A DNA stretch of 64,000 bases, from contig NZ_NGVS01000029.1 of NCBI RefSeq assembly GCF_002777975.1, positions 91,269 to 155,268 on the forward strand, written 5' to 3'. This stretch comes from Shewanella carassii. GTDB taxonomy: Bacteria; Pseudomonadota; Gammaproteobacteria; Enterobacterales; Shewanellaceae. The notes under the pieces were generated by a model. That model saw nothing but the letters and a program-made list of their open reading frames with translations, did not search any database and was not told the origin of the DNA. This document shows positions 37,102 to 46,941 of the stretch, piece by piece. Position 1 is the stretch's first letter. Every line of letters starts with the position of its first letter. The translations under genes and the position numbers were made by a program.

Positions 37102-38211
37102 TTACTCTGAGTCAGGCCCGTTGAGTAATGCCAGATATTGCTCAGCAACCCGCTTGGCACCCACTTGCTGCAGTATCTCGGCCGAAGCACAGTCCGGATA
37201 ATCATTCAGCGCCGCATCCATGGCCTTGGCCAGCGCAGCAGGTTCCCTACGGGGTACCAGATAACGGCTAAACTCCCCGGTTAAGATCTCTTTCGGGCCA
37301 TGACGACAATCGCTGCTCACCACAGGAGTTCCCACTGCCAGTGATTCTATCAATACCGTTGGCAAGCCTTCATAGTCGGAACTGAGCACCAACAGACGGG
37401 CATTTTTGATCCAGGGGTAGGGGTTGGTCTGGAATCCCGGGATGATCACCCTGTCGCTGACTCCAAACTTATGCGCCGCCTTGAGTGCCTTCTTCTTGTT
37501 GTTACACAACAATACCAATGGCATAGGGTTTTTCATCTGCTTCATGGCAGCAAAGAGCACATCGTGGCGTTTCTGCCGGGCAAAACGGCCGACATGGATC
37601 ATATAATCCCCTGTCGGCATATCTGCTGGCACTTGTTGTGACAAGGCCTGGATCTTGTCCAGTTCAAACGGATTGTAAATAGTCTGCACCGAAGCGGGCT
37701 TGATCCGGCCCACTTGCGTGATCTCCCCGGCAATCCCTTTGGAAACCGTCACCAATTTCTGACCATTGAGCGCCTTCTTGGCCTTGAGCATACTCAGGTA
37801 GGCAAATGGCCCCAACTTGCGCTGCCTTTGCAACTCCTCTTCAATCGAGTTGTGCACTATGCAGTAGAGTGGTGCCACACAGGCGCGAGTCATCAACAGG
37901 TTGGTCTTGTCCAGATTGGAGAGAAACAACTCGAATGTGCCATATTGCTGCTGTAGTTGTGCAATCCAGCTCTGCACTCTGGCAACCGATGATTTCAGGC
38001 GCCAGAAACTGTCGATATTGCGCTCTTTGGCATCGAAACAGAAATGCACTGCCAGGGCGGCGGGCACTTCGTGGTGACAGTCGTTATGCAGCACCAGCAG
38101 ATGAGGCTCGTGTCCCATCTGCTTCAAGCTCGTGGCCAGCGTCAGCATTACTTTTTCGGCGCCGCCACCGGCGAGACTGTCTATGGCAATGGCGATTCTT
38201 CTGCCTGTCAT
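37102..38211 (-). CDS. family 4 glycosyltransferase, LPS/capsule type
   Basis: 369 residues, GT-B fold. N-terminal SLAGGGAEKVMLTLA (about 12-26) is the acceptor-domain motif, then MIHVGRFARQKRHDVLFAAM (about 199-218) and SDYEGLPTVLIESLAVGTPVVSSD (about 275-298, with the EGLP..E donor-site residues). It overlaps the end of the upstream gene by four bases and belongs to a three-gene minus-strand operon with a second GT-B protein and a heptosyltransferase. Confidence 0.88.
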   Translation of the reverse strand: MTGRRIAIAIDSLAGGGAEKVMLTLATSLKQMGHEPHLLVLHNDCHHEVPAALAVHFCFDAKERNIDSFWRLKSSVARVQSWIAQLQQQYGTFELFLSNLDKTNLLMTRACVAPLYCIVHNSIEEELQRQRKLGPFAYLSMLKAKKALNGQKLVTVSKGIAGEITQVGRIKPASVQTIYNPFELDKIQALSQQVPADMPTGDYMIHVGRFARQKRHDVLFAAMKQMKNPMPLVLLCNNKKKALKAAHKFGVSDRVIIPGFQTNPYPWIKNARLLVLSSDYEGLPTVLIESLAVGTPVVSSDCRHGPKEILTGEFSRYLVPRREPAALAKAMDAALNDYPDCASAEILQQVGAKRVAEQYLALLNGPDSE

Positions 38212-39290
38212 GCTTGATTCTCCAGCAACGCCTTAAGCGCATCTATAGTGAGCTGTAGCCCGTTCATGTTCGGTTCTGCGGCCATGGCTTGTTGCAGCTT
38301 CTGGTCCATATCCGGCGACAACAGCGTCTGTACTGCCGAACTCATCTGTTCGGCCTCGGCCTGCAGCACCAACCCCTTGTCTGAACAGACACGAATTCGC
38401 GCCGGCTGATCTTTTGACACGGCAACGGCCAGGGTATTTTTACGCAGTGCTATGGCCTGCAGCAGGGTATCACCGCCACTGAGAACCACCGCGCGCGAGG
38501 CCACCAGCAGATTGATAAATTCGGCATTGGCCAACGAGGAAATAGCTATGACACCGGGAGCCTGCGGTAAATTCTTGGGATAATTGGGACCAAACACCAT
38601 CACCACAGGGATCCCCGAGGCTTGGTAACAAGCCTCGGCGGCGGCAAAGAAATAATCGGCTGCCAGCTTGTCATTGAGTTTATGGCCGCCGGAACCGGCA
38701 TTGAACAGCAAAAATTCGCCCTCATTCAAGCCATACTGTTGCAGCAAAGTCTGCTGCCGCGCTTCATCCGGCGGGGTAAATACAGGGCCGATACACACAG
38801 GTTCCGGCTTACCAATGAGCTTTAGCTTGATACTTTCCCAGGCGCTGATAGGGCCGATAACAAACTCAGGCTGTACGACCAAGTGGCTGTCTGTGACCCT
38901 GGCGCGCCCTATTTTCATACCCCGGCTGCGCTTGCGCTTGTGCTGGCTGAAGAAGATCACCTTGGCCCCCAAGTTGTGGGCATGGCTCAGTTGTGACTTA
39001 CGGCCTGAGGCATCAAACAGCACCACATCGGGAGCAAATTCATCCATGATGCTGTTGACTGCCTTGACCTCCTTGGTGGGCGTCCGGGCCAGCAAATCTG
39101 CCGGATAGGGACAAGAGTTGGCGTAGGGAGCTTCCCGGCTGAGAACAAAGCGAATATCAGCTTGTGGCCAAACCCGCTTCACTTCATCGGCGATGATCAA
39201 GGAGCGCATATACTCACCCATGCCTTCGGCAGAAGACACGGGCACAAACAAAAACTTTACTGCGGATTGGGCTGTCATAGGCTTATTCAT
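38208..39290 (-). CDS. GT-B-like glycosyltransferase of unassigned family
   Basis: About 360 residues with a MurG/SpsG-like arrangement: an N-terminal half starting FLFVPVSSAEGMGEYMRSLI and a C-terminal donor half with FNAGSGGHKLND (about 210-221) and VLSGGDTLLQAIALRKNTLAV (about 288-308). The aligned SGGDTL corresponds to the donor-binding loop of UDP-sugar transferases. Start at ATG 39290 lies 12 bp after the heptosyltransferase stop; the frame is open to 39344. Function in LPS outer core or capsule is inferred from location. Confidence 0.7.
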   Translation of the reverse strand: MNKPMTAQSAVKFLFVPVSSAEGMGEYMRSLIIADEVKRVWPQADIRFVLSREAPYANSCPYPADLLARTPTKEVKAVNSIMDEFAPDVVLFDASGRKSQLSHAHNLGAKVIFFSQHKRKRSRGMKIGRARVTDSHLVVQPEFVIGPISAWESIKLKLIGKPEPVCIGPVFTPPDEARQQTLLQQYGLNEGEFLLFNAGSGGHKLNDKLAADYFFAAAEACYQASGIPVVMVFGPNYPKNLPQAPGVIAISSLANAEFINLLVASRAVVLSGGDTLLQAIALRKNTLAVAVSKDQPARIRVCSDKGLVLQAEAEQMSSAVQTLLSPDMDQKLQQAMAAEPNMNGLQLTIDALKALLENQA

Positions 39291-39301
39291 AGAATGATAC
39301 T

Positions 39302-40348
39302 TCAAAGACGAAAGTCGGCGACCACGCGATCGAACATGCTGCACACCTGCTCCACAGAGATCAACTCCATCAGATGTTCACCTTTGGCTCGGGTGCCCCA
39401 AGGAACCTGATGTCCCGGGAACTGCTGCGCTATCGCTTGCTCATATGCACTCACCACATATTCCTTCCAAGTGTATGGCCCGGTGCGCCCGGGGTTGGAA
39501 TGGGCATAGAGACCGATAACCGGCGTCGCTTGGGTCACCGCCATATGCGCCGGACCAGTATCCGGAGCCAACACAAGGCTGGCCCGCTCCAGCAAAGCCA
39601 GCAACTGCACCAGAGATGTTTTGCCAATCAAATTAGTTGGCTGCTGCTGACACTGGGCACTGATGTCCTCAGCCAGCTGTTTTTCCAATGCACTTGGGCC
39701 ACCGCAGAGCAACACCTTGAACCCGCGTTCAAACGCATGGTTGGCCACGGCGGCATACCGCTCCGGCAACCAGTTGCGTTCGGCCTTACTCGCCGCCGGG
39801 CAGATGATAAAGGTCTTGTCACCATCAGCCACCCACTGACGAGCAAAAGCCTTATCCTCTTCCGGCAGCGGGATATGCCAGCTGGGGCTCAAATCTGTTA
39901 CTCCCAATTTGGCGGCGAAGCCCATAAAGCCTTCCAATACATGGGGCGTGGCCAGCGGGGCCACCTGTTCATTGGTCACCAGCCACTGCCCTTCTTTGGC
40001 CCTGGCCCGGTCAAACCCTATGCGCACTTTGGCGGGGATCATCAATGAGGCTATGGTAGCCCGCAGCGCCACCTGCATGTGCAACAGTACATCGAAGCGA
40101 CGTCCCTTGAGCGCCCGCCGCAGATAGAGATAACTCTTCCAGCCTTGGCTTTTGTCGAACACCACAAACTCAACTCCGGGCAGGTGCTTGAGCAGCTGAT
40201 ATTCTATCTTGCCTATCACCCAGGTGATGGCCAGTTGCGGGTACTGGCGCTGAATCGCCTGCACCATGGCTACGGCATGACAAACATCGCCAATCGCCGA
40301 CAGGCGCAGCAAACAGAGAGATTGAATTTTCGCGGGGTCAAGGCTCAT
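39302..40348 (-). CDS. heptosyltransferase (GT9), LPS core
   Basis: A 348-residue ADP-heptose:LPS heptosyltransferase family protein. N-terminal LLRLSAIGDVCHAVAMVQAIQ (about 13-33) and the donor site APDTGPAHMAVTQATPVIGLYAHSNPGRTGPY (about 258-289) are diagnostic. It could be heptosyltransferase I, III or a Shewanella core transferase; I cannot separate them. Divergent to kdkA with 85 bp between. Confidence 0.9.
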   Translation of the reverse strand: MSLDPAKIQSLCLLRLSAIGDVCHAVAMVQAIQRQYPQLAITWVIGKIEYQLLKHLPGVEFVVFDKSQGWKSYLYLRRALKGRRFDVLLHMQVALRATIASLMIPAKVRIGFDRARAKEGQWLVTNEQVAPLATPHVLEGFMGFAAKLGVTDLSPSWHIPLPEEDKAFARQWVADGDKTFIICPAASKAERNWLPERYAAVANHAFERGFKVLLCGGPSALEKQLAEDISAQCQQQPTNLIGKTSLVQLLALLERASLVLAPDTGPAHMAVTQATPVIGLYAHSNPGRTGPYTWKEYVVSAYEQAIAQQFPGHQVPWGTRAKGEHLMELISVEQVCSMFDRVVADFRL

Positions 40349-40433
40349 GGACAGAATCGGCTTCTTGGGTGCAAACCCCAGATCTTAATGTAGAATAGAC
40401 CCAGGTTCCACGCTTATAACGAACAAATAGCCG

Positions 40434-41150
40434 ATGCAGATTAAAAACACCGCCAAGGGTTGCCTGGCTCTCAGTCATTCAGCTCCTCAAGCCCTGGATC
40501 AAGCCTGGTTTAACGAGTCTTTTTGGCGGCAACAGCAAGCAATTGTCGGCTCATCCAAGGGGCGTTACACCACCTGGTTTGTCGAGCATGAAAAACAGCA
40601 GTGGGTATTGCGTCACTATTGGCGCGGCGGCTTGATGGAAAAGTTCAGCAAAGACGCCTACCTGTTCACCGGCTTCACCAAGACCCGCGCCGTGGCAGAA
40701 CTGGCGCTCTTGGAGCAACTCTTTGAAGAAGGTTTACCCGTGCCCGAGCCCATTGCCGCCAAAGTGGAACGCTTCGGGCTCTGGTACCGGGCCGACATCC
40801 TGATCCGCCGCATTCATGGTGCCGAGGATCTGGTGGCTCTGCTGCAAAAAAAGGCCATGTCCCGCCCACAGTGGCAACAACTCGGCGCCTTGATTGGCCG
40901 TTTTCATCAGCGCGGTGTCTACCATGCCGATCTCAACGCCAAGAATATTCTCAGCAGCGACCAGGGCTTTTATCTGATTGATTTTGACCGAGGTGAGTTG
41001 CGAACCCCGGCCGATGGCTGGCAACAGGCCAATCTCAGTCGGCTGCTGCGCTCCTTCAACAAGGAAAAACGCAAACAACCCGAGCTGCAATTTACCGAAG
41101 AGAACTGGCAGTGGCTGCTGGAAGGCTACCGCGGCTCAGCGAGTGCCTGA
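40434..41150 (+). CDS. kdkA: Kdo kinase
   Basis: Phosphorylates the 4-position of the Kdo residue of lipid A-Kdo, as in species with a single phosphorylated Kdo. 238 residues; kinase-like fold with catalytic loop YHADLNAKNIL (about 160-170), metal-binding IDFDRGE (about 181-187) and N-lobe RHYWRGGLMEKFSKDAYLF typical of KdkA. It converges on waaA, sharing the last 15 bp. WaaA next door supplies its substrate. Confidence 0.93.
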   Translation: MQIKNTAKGCLALSHSAPQALDQAWFNESFWRQQQAIVGSSKGRYTTWFVEHEKQQWVLRHYWRGGLMEKFSKDAYLFTGFTKTRAVAELALLEQLFEEGLPVPEPIAAKVERFGLWYRADILIRRIHGAEDLVALLQKKAMSRPQWQQLGALIGRFHQRGVYHADLNAKNILSSDQGFYLIDFDRGELRTPADGWQQANLSRLLRSFNKEKRKQPELQFTEENWQWLLEGYRGSASA

Positions 41151-42407
41151 CAACAAGGCCTGAGCCAACTGCAACTGCTTCTGCAGTGCACCTCTGTTGT
41201 TGCTAACCACTTCCAACCCGGCTTGGGCGGCGCGGTGTCTCGCATCGCCGTCCTGTAACAGTGCCGTTATGCCACTCGCCAGCGAGGAAGCATCTTCAAC
41301 TTGCTGCAAGGCTCCGGCATCTTGCAGCAGACGGGTTATCTCGGCAAAGTCCCAATGATTGGGGCCAACAAATACCGGCAAACCCAAGGCTGCCGGCTCC
41401 AGCGGATTATGTCCGCCATTGGTGATCAGGGTGCCGCCGACAAAGGCCAGATCGCCGCAGGCATATAACCCGAGTAACTCCCCCATGGTATCCCCGAGCA
41501 GCACCTGAGTCTCGGCAGCTAGCCCTTGGCCGCTGCTGCGCCGCACATAGGCAAGCCCGGCCTGCTTGATTGCCGTGGCGGCATTATCGAACTGCTCCGG
41601 GTGTCTCGGTACCATGATCAACAAGGCCTCTGGCCACAGTGCCAACAGGCGTTTATGGCACTCCAGCATGGCGGCAAATTCCCCTGGATGAACACTGCCG
41701 GCAACCCATACCGGGGACGAGGCGCGTCCCCACAACTGCCTTTCGCCCCTGGCCCTGGTTATCTTGTACTGATCCAGCTGCAGGTCGAACTTGAGGCTGC
41801 CGCAAACACTCAGCTTGTCGTCGGCAACCCCGAGGGCGATAAAGCGTTCGGCCTCGGCTTGGGTCTGTACGGCTACCTTATCCAACAGTTGCAACATGGG
41901 CAGGCTAAGCCCGGCCCACTTTTGGTATTTGGCGGCCGACTTGGCTGACAACCTGGCATTGGCCAGCATGATGCCGGCGCCCTGTTTTTTGGCCTGATGC
42001 AGCAAGTTAGGCCAGAGTTCGGTTTCCATCACAATCAGGTTGGCAGGCTGGAGCCTGTTCAGAAAACGCCGCACACACCAGGGAAGATCGAACGGCAAAT
42101 AACAGTGTTGTACTTTGTCGCCAAACGCCTTGAGTACCTCGCGGGAACCTGTGGGACTGGTGGTCGTTACCGTGACAGATAAATCAGGGTTGGCTAGCAT
42201 CAGCGCCTTGATCAGCGGCACCGCCGCCAGGGTTTCCCCCATGGAGACTGTGTGGATCAACAAGTCTGTCGGCCTGGCCTTGAACAAGCCAAATCGCTCA
42301 CCCCACCTGCCGCGGTAATCCAGGCTCTTCAAGGCCCTAAATGCCAGGTAGAGCAGCAAGAGTGGCGACAACAGATACAGCAAGAGTGAGTAACGGCTAA
42401 GGTTCAT
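41136..42407 (-). CDS. waaA: 3-deoxy-D-manno-octulosonic acid transferase
   Basis: Transfers Kdo to lipid IVA in the inner membrane. 423 residues: N-terminal membrane anchor (about 6-24), HTVSMGETLAAVPL with the catalytic-type Glu (about 52-65), METELWPNLL (about 129-138), FVGGTLITNGGHNPLEPAALGLPVFVGP (about 326-353). The kdkA-waaA pair suggests a monofunctional enzyme making phospho-Kdo, which is inference. Confidence 0.96.
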   Translation of the reverse strand: MNLSRYSLLLYLLSPLLLLYLAFRALKSLDYRGRWGERFGLFKARPTDLLIHTVSMGETLAAVPLIKALMLANPDLSVTVTTTSPTGSREVLKAFGDKVQHCYLPFDLPWCVRRFLNRLQPANLIVMETELWPNLLHQAKKQGAGIMLANARLSAKSAAKYQKWAGLSLPMLQLLDKVAVQTQAEAERFIALGVADDKLSVCGSLKFDLQLDQYKITRARGERQLWGRASSPVWVAGSVHPGEFAAMLECHKRLLALWPEALLIMVPRHPEQFDNAATAIKQAGLAYVRRSSGQGLAAETQVLLGDTMGELLGLYACGDLAFVGGTLITNGGHNPLEPAALGLPVFVGPNHWDFAEITRLLQDAGALQQVEDASSLASGITALLQDGDARHRAAQAGLEVVSNNRGALQKQLQLAQALLSGTR

Positions 42408-42526
42408 TGGCGGGATAATTGAGTTTTGCCTGATGGATTGTCACAATGCTAGCATAATACCCGAAGCAGCATAACCAAGAGCCATTCGCCGGATTGCGGA
42501 TGATGCCGCAACTATTTAGGACTCAG

Positions 42527-43171
42527 ATGAAAACCCGCGATAAAATCATCCAGGCCAGTCTGGAACTCTTCAACGAACACGGCGAGCGCTCCATCACCAC
42601 CAATCATATCGCGGCCCATCTGGGAATAAGCCCGGGCAATCTCTATTACCACTTCCGCAACAAGGAAGACATTATTCGCTGCATCTTCGCCCAGTATGAA
42701 AATCATCTGGAACTGGGGTTTCAACCCTATGAAGACAGGCAAGTCGATGTCGAGTTGTTGATTGGCTATTTCGATGCCATGTTCTATACCCTGTGGCAAT
42801 TTCGCTTTATGTACGCCAACCTGGCCGACATCCTCAGTCGCGATGAGACCTTGAAAAAGCGCTATCTGGAAGCCCAGCAAAAGGTGCTGACCCGCTCTAG
42901 CCACGTGCTGCAACAGTTGTGTCAGGATGGCTTTCTGCAGCTGGAGCAAGACAAAATCTCCAGCCTGGCCGATACCATCAAGATGATAGTCAGCTTCTGG
43001 ATCAGCTATCAGCTGACCCAATCCAGCATAGCCAATATCACCAAGTCTTCACTCTATGAAGGCCTGCTCAGGGTGCTGATGATCTTCAAGGCCTACGCCA
43101 CCCCCAGTTCCACCTCGACCTTCGAGCGCCTGGAGCAGCACTACCAAACTTTGGCTCACCAGCAAGACTAG
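42527..43171 (+). CDS. TetR-family transcriptional regulator
   Basis: About 214 residues. TetR HTH at residues 1-50 (ITTNHIAAHLGISPGNLYYHFRNKEDII). The C-terminal domain is aromatic-rich in the style of ligand-binding regulators of the YtfA or FadR/PsrA-like groups. Start at ATG 42527 has TAGGA 6 nt upstream; the frame opens at 42494. No obvious target operon adjoins except divergent waaA and downstream kbl. Confidence 0.85.
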   Translation: MKTRDKIIQASLELFNEHGERSITTNHIAAHLGISPGNLYYHFRNKEDIIRCIFAQYENHLELGFQPYEDRQVDVELLIGYFDAMFYTLWQFRFMYANLADILSRDETLKKRYLEAQQKVLTRSSHVLQQLCQDGFLQLEQDKISSLADTIKMIVSFWISYQLTQSSIANITKSSLYEGLLRVLMIFKAYATPSSTSTFERLEQHYQTLAHQQD

Positions 43172-43368
43172 CGCTGCAGCCTTGGGCATCTGTCATTCAG
43201 GTGCCCTTCTCTCTCAGCTTCCTTAGTTTTTCTCATCTGAAACAAGCACTAGCCCTAATCTGATTTATCCCTACTGGACCAGCTTAAAAAAGAGTGTTGA
43301 GCCATTGGCTTTAGGGTTAAAATGCCACCACTCCAATAAACAGAATAATCCAATCAAGGAGACTTAAG

Positions 43369-44562
43369 GTGGCATCTACCTCATTCTACGATCAGATCAA
43401 CCAACAGCTTGCCGATGTCAAGGCCGAAGGTCTGTACAAGAGCGAACGTGTAATAGTTTCTCCACAGCAACCGGCCATTCGCGTCAACGAAGCAGAAGTT
43501 ATCAACTTCTGCGCCAACAACTACCTGGGTCTGGCTAATCACCCTGAATTGATCAAGGCGGCGCAGGTCGGGTTGGCAGACCATGGCTTCGGCATGGCCT
43601 CGGTACGTTTTATTTGCGGAACCCAGGACATTCACAAGCAACTGGAAGCCAATCTGTCCGAATTTCTCGGTATGGAAGATACCATCCTCTACTCCTCCTG
43701 CTTCGATGCCAACACAGGTCTATTTGAAACCCTGTTAGGCCCGGAAGATGCCATAGTGTCAGATGCCCTGAACCACGCTTCTATCATTGACGGTGTCCGC
43801 CTGTGTAAGGCCAAGCGTTTCCGCTACGCCAACAATGATATGACCGACCTGGAAACCCAACTGATCGCCGCCCGCGATGCCGGTGCCCGCCATATCTTGA
43901 TAGCGACAGATGGGGTGTTTTCCATGGATGGGGTTATTGCCAACCTCAAGGGTATCTGTGACCTCGCCGACCAATACGGCGCTCTGGTCATGGTCGATGA
44001 CTCCCATGCCGTTGGCTTTATCGGCCAGAACGGCCGCGGCACCCACGAGTATTGCGATGTGATGGGTCGCGTTGACATCATCACCGGCACCCTGGGTAAG
44101 GCGCTGGGCGGCGCTTCCGGCGGCTTCACCGCGGCCCGCAAAGAAGTGGTCGATTGGCTGCGTCAGCGCTCACGCCCTTACCTATTCTCCAACTCACTGG
44201 CGCCTTCCATCGTCAGCGCTTCGATTCGGGTGCTGGAGATGCTCAAAGAGGGCCAGGAACTGCGCGAAGCGGTATGGGAAAACAGCCGTTATTTCCGTGA
44301 AAAAATGGCTGCAGCCGGATTCACCCTGGCCGGAGCCGACCACGCCATAGTGCCGGTCATGCTGGGTGATGCCAAGCTGGCCAGTGACTTCGCCAACCGC
44401 CTGCTGCAGGAAAACATCTATGTCATCGGCTTCTCCTTCCCGGTAGTACCCAAGGGACAGGCCCGTATCCGTACCCAGATGTCGGCGGCTCACAGCCGTG
44501 AACAGCTGGACAAGGCCATCGAAGCCTTCACCCGAATCGGTAAGGAGATGGGTATCATCTGA
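43369..44562 (+). CDS. kbl: glycine C-acetyltransferase (2-amino-3-ketobutyrate CoA ligase)
   Basis: PLP enzyme that splits 2-amino-3-ketobutyrate into glycine and acetyl-CoA during threonine breakdown. 397 residues; the PLP lysine is in GTLGKALGG (about 240-248), the Asp in [11 protein letters not shown] and [12 protein letters not shown] near 46. Starts with GTG after CAAGGAGACTTAA. Operon with tdh, 20 bp apart. Confidence 0.97.
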   Translation: MASTSFYDQINQQLADVKAEGLYKSERVIVSPQQPAIRVNEAEVINFCANNYLGLANHPELIKAAQVGLADHGFGMASVRFICGTQDIHKQLEANLSEFLGMEDTILYSSCFDANTGLFETLLGPEDAIVSDALNHASIIDGVRLCKAKRFRYANNDMTDLETQLIAARDAGARHILIATDGVFSMDGVIANLKGICDLADQYGALVMVDDSHAVGFIGQNGRGTHEYCDVMGRVDIITGTLGKALGGASGGFTAARKEVVDWLRQRSRPYLFSNSLAPSIVSASIRVLEMLKEGQELREAVWENSRYFREKMAAAGFTLAGADHAIVPVMLGDAKLASDFANRLLQENIYVIGFSFPVVPKGQARIRTQMSAAHSREQLDKAIEAFTRIGKEMGII

Positions 44563-44582
44563 TACCTATCCCATGGAGTAAC

Positions 44583-45611
44583 ATGATGAAAGCACTGAGT
44601 AAACTCAAGCCTGAACAAGGCATCTGGATGGTAGACGCGCCCAAACCTGAAATGGGCCATAACGATCTGCTGATCAAGATCCGCAAGACCGCCATTTGTG
44701 GTACCGATGTGCATATCTACAACTGGGATGAGTGGTCACAAAAGACCATCCCAGTTCCTATGGTTGTCGGCCATGAATATGTCGGCGAAGTGGTAGATAT
44801 GGGCCAGGAAGTTCGTGGCTTTAATATTGGTGATCGGGTGTCAGGCGAAGGTCATATCACCTGTGGTCACTGCCGTAACTGCCGGGGTGGCCGTACTCAT
44901 TTGTGCCGTAACACAGTCGGTGTTGGGGTCAACCGCGAAGGCGCCTTCGCCGAATATCTGGTGATCCCGGCCTTCAACGCCTTCAAGATCCCCGATGATA
45001 TCAGCGATGATCTGGCCGCTATCTTCGACCCCTTTGGCAATGCGGTACACACTGCGCTGTCGTTTGATCTCGTCGGTGAAGATGTGCTGATCACCGGAGC
45101 CGGCCCCATAGGCATTATGGCCGCCGCGGTTTGTCGCCATGTCGGTGCCCGCCACGTGGTCGTTACTGATGTCAACGAATACCGTCTGGAGCTGGCGCGC
45201 AAGCTGGGGGCGACCCGAGCCGTCAATGTGGCCAAGGAAAAACTCGAAGATGTGATGAGCGAGCTCGGTATGACAGAAGGCTTCGATATCGGCCTGGAAA
45301 TGTCCGGTGTACCGTCTGCCTTCCACTCCATGCTGGATACCATGAACCACGGTGGCAAAATTGCCATGTTGGGGATCCCGGGTGGCGATATGGCGATAGA
45401 CTGGAGCAAGGTCATCTTCAAGGGGTTGGTGATAAAGGGCATCTATGGCCGGGAAATGTTTGAAACCTGGTACAAGATGGCCAGCCTGATCCAGTCAGGA
45501 TTGGATATTGCACCTATTATCACCCACCATTACAAGGTGGATGACTTCCAGCAGGGCTTCGATGCCATGCGCTCGGGTCAATCCGGCAAGGTCATTCTCA
45601 GCTGGGATTGA
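44583..45611 (+). CDS. tdh: L-threonine 3-dehydrogenase
   Basis: Zinc alcohol-dehydrogenase family enzyme feeding kbl. About 342 residues: catalytic zinc site [12 protein letters not shown] (about 37-48) with Cys38 and HEYVGEV (about 62-69), structural zinc cysteines [15 protein letters not shown], and NAD site [10 protein letters not shown] (about 174-183). ATG at 44583 or 44586; both follow GGAG. Confidence 0.97.
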   Translation: MMKALSKLKPEQGIWMVDAPKPEMGHNDLLIKIRKTAICGTDVHIYNWDEWSQKTIPVPMVVGHEYVGEVVDMGQEVRGFNIGDRVSGEGHITCGHCRNCRGGRTHLCRNTVGVGVNREGAFAEYLVIPAFNAFKIPDDISDDLAAIFDPFGNAVHTALSFDLVGEDVLITGAGPIGIMAAAVCRHVGARHVVVTDVNEYRLELARKLGATRAVNVAKEKLEDVMSELGMTEGFDIGLEMSGVPSAFHSMLDTMNHGGKIAMLGIPGGDMAIDWSKVIFKGLVIKGIYGREMFETWYKMASLIQSGLDIAPIITHHYKVDDFQQGFDAMRSGQSGKVILSWD

Positions 45612-45620
45612 TCTTCAAAC

Positions 45621-45646
45621 AGGGCGCTGTACTCATGCAGCGCCCT
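45621..45646 (+). terminator. hairpin after tdh
   Basis: Perfect 9-bp stem AGGGCGCTG / CAGCGCCCT with an 8-nt loop, about 10 bp past the tdh stop. There is no T tract, so it may be a Rho-dependent or 3'-end-protecting hairpin. Confidence 0.45.
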
Positions 45647-45689
45647 GATGCACACTGTCAACAAGCACTACCTCTTTTACAGGCAAACT

Positions 45690-45992
45690 ATGTCCAGTTA
45701 CCAACACCTTTCTGTCGTTCAACTCCAGCAAATGATGGCCGAAGATGCCGAGCTGCAGATAGTTGATATTCGCGATCCTGCCAGTTTCGAGACGGCCCAT
45801 ATTCCCGGCGCCGTTCGCCTCGGCAATGACAATCTGGTCGACTATCTCAGGGACGCCGATATGGATAAGCCCTTGGTTGTCTGCTGTTATCATGGCATCA
45901 GCAGCCAAAGTGCGGCGGAATATCTGCAACATCAAGGATTCGATGAGGTCTACAGCCTGGATGGCGGTTTCGCTGCCTGGCCGAGGGACTGA
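45690..45992 (+). CDS. glpE: thiosulfate sulfurtransferase GlpE-like (single-domain rhodanese)
   Basis: 100 residues. Rhodanese domain with the active-site loop [15 protein letters not shown] (about 64-78), similar to the GlpE CYHGNSS loop, and [18 protein letters not shown] near the start. Transfers sulfane sulfur to cyanide or thioredoxin; cytoplasmic. Four bp before glpG, as in E. coli glpEGR, but the glpR repressor gene is missing here. Confidence 0.92.
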   Translation: MSSYQHLSVVQLQQMMAEDAELQIVDIRDPASFETAHIPGAVRLGNDNLVDYLRDADMDKPLVVCCYHGISSQSAAEYLQHQGFDEVYSLDGGFAAWPRD

Positions 45993-45995
45993 GAC

Positions 45996-46829
45996 ATGGA
46001 AATCGGCCGCCTCCCCAACGAACGCGCCGCTCAGGCGCTGGTAGACTACCTCAAGGGTGAAGGGATCCCCTGTCGTATCATGCATCTGGAACAGGGAGTG
46101 GCCATCCATGTCATCGAGGACACAGACCAAGCCAAGGGGCGCAAAGCGTTTCTCGACTTTGTTCAGGATCCGTTAAACCCCAAATATCTGCAGGCCTCTT
46201 GGGATCATGGCGACAACCGCATCCGCTTTGACTATGGCGCACCATCGCTGCAACTACTGAGTCAATTTATTACCGGCGCCGGACCGCTGACGCTGATCAT
46301 TCTGCTGGTCTGCATAGCTATCTTCGCAGCCATGAATCTGGGCTATGGCAATCAGGTATTCGAAGCCCTGGCCTTCTTTGGCGCCACTTCAGATGCCGGT
46401 TTCAGCCAATTTTGGCGCTTGTTTACCCCGAGCCTACTGCACTTCTCGGCGCTGCATATCACCTTTAACCTACTCTGGTGGTGGGTCTTGGGTGGCAAGA
46501 TAGAAAACCGTATCGGTCTTGCTCCTTTATTGACCCTGCTGTTGGTCGCCGGCACATTGCCCAATATAGTGCAGTTCTATCTCAGTGGTCCCAACTTCGG
46601 CGGTCTTTCCGGAGTTGTGTATGGCCTGGTGGGTTATACCTGGGTCAGCGGCCGCATGAGCCCAGAGAAAGGCATAGGCCTGCCACCGGCCATGATGGGC
46701 TTTATGTTGCTGTGGCTGGTGCTTGGCTTTATGGATGTGTTTGGCCTGTCGATAGCCAACGGCGCGCATCTGGGTGGGCTCTTGGTCGGGCTGGCCCAAG
46801 GCTGGCTCGACAACCGCAAGAAAAGCTAA
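45996..46829 (+). CDS. glpG: rhomboid intramembrane serine protease
   Basis: 277 residues with a soluble N-terminal domain (1 to about 85), then six membrane segments. The catalytic Ser is in GGLSGVVYGLVGY (about 202-214) and the His in ANGAHLGGLLVGL (about 254-266); WWWVLGGKIENRIG marks the L1 region. Cleaves membrane proteins within the bilayer. The short spacing to glpE suggests coexpression. Confidence 0.95.
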   Translation: MEIGRLPNERAAQALVDYLKGEGIPCRIMHLEQGVAIHVIEDTDQAKGRKAFLDFVQDPLNPKYLQASWDHGDNRIRFDYGAPSLQLLSQFITGAGPLTLIILLVCIAIFAAMNLGYGNQVFEALAFFGATSDAGFSQFWRLFTPSLLHFSALHITFNLLWWWVLGGKIENRIGLAPLLTLLLVAGTLPNIVQFYLSGPNFGGLSGVVYGLVGYTWVSGRMSPEKGIGLPPAMMGFMLLWLVLGFMDVFGLSIANGAHLGGLLVGLAQGWLDNRKKS

Positions 46830-46884
46830 TCCTATGTGGCTCAGCTTTGTAGACGTCAAAGCCACTCTGCACAGTCGGCAACAG

Positions 46885-46910
46885 TAAAAAGAGGGAGCTC
46901 AGGCTCCCTC
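46885..46910 (-). terminator. terminator of elbB
   Basis: GAGGGAGC / GCTCCCTC stem (46891-46898 and 46903-46910, 4-nt loop), followed by TTTTTA on the minus strand, 32 bp past the elbB stop; convergent with glpG. Confidence 0.85.
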
Positions 46911-46941
46911 TTGAATAGGTTCAAAGTAACTTGGACAGGGC

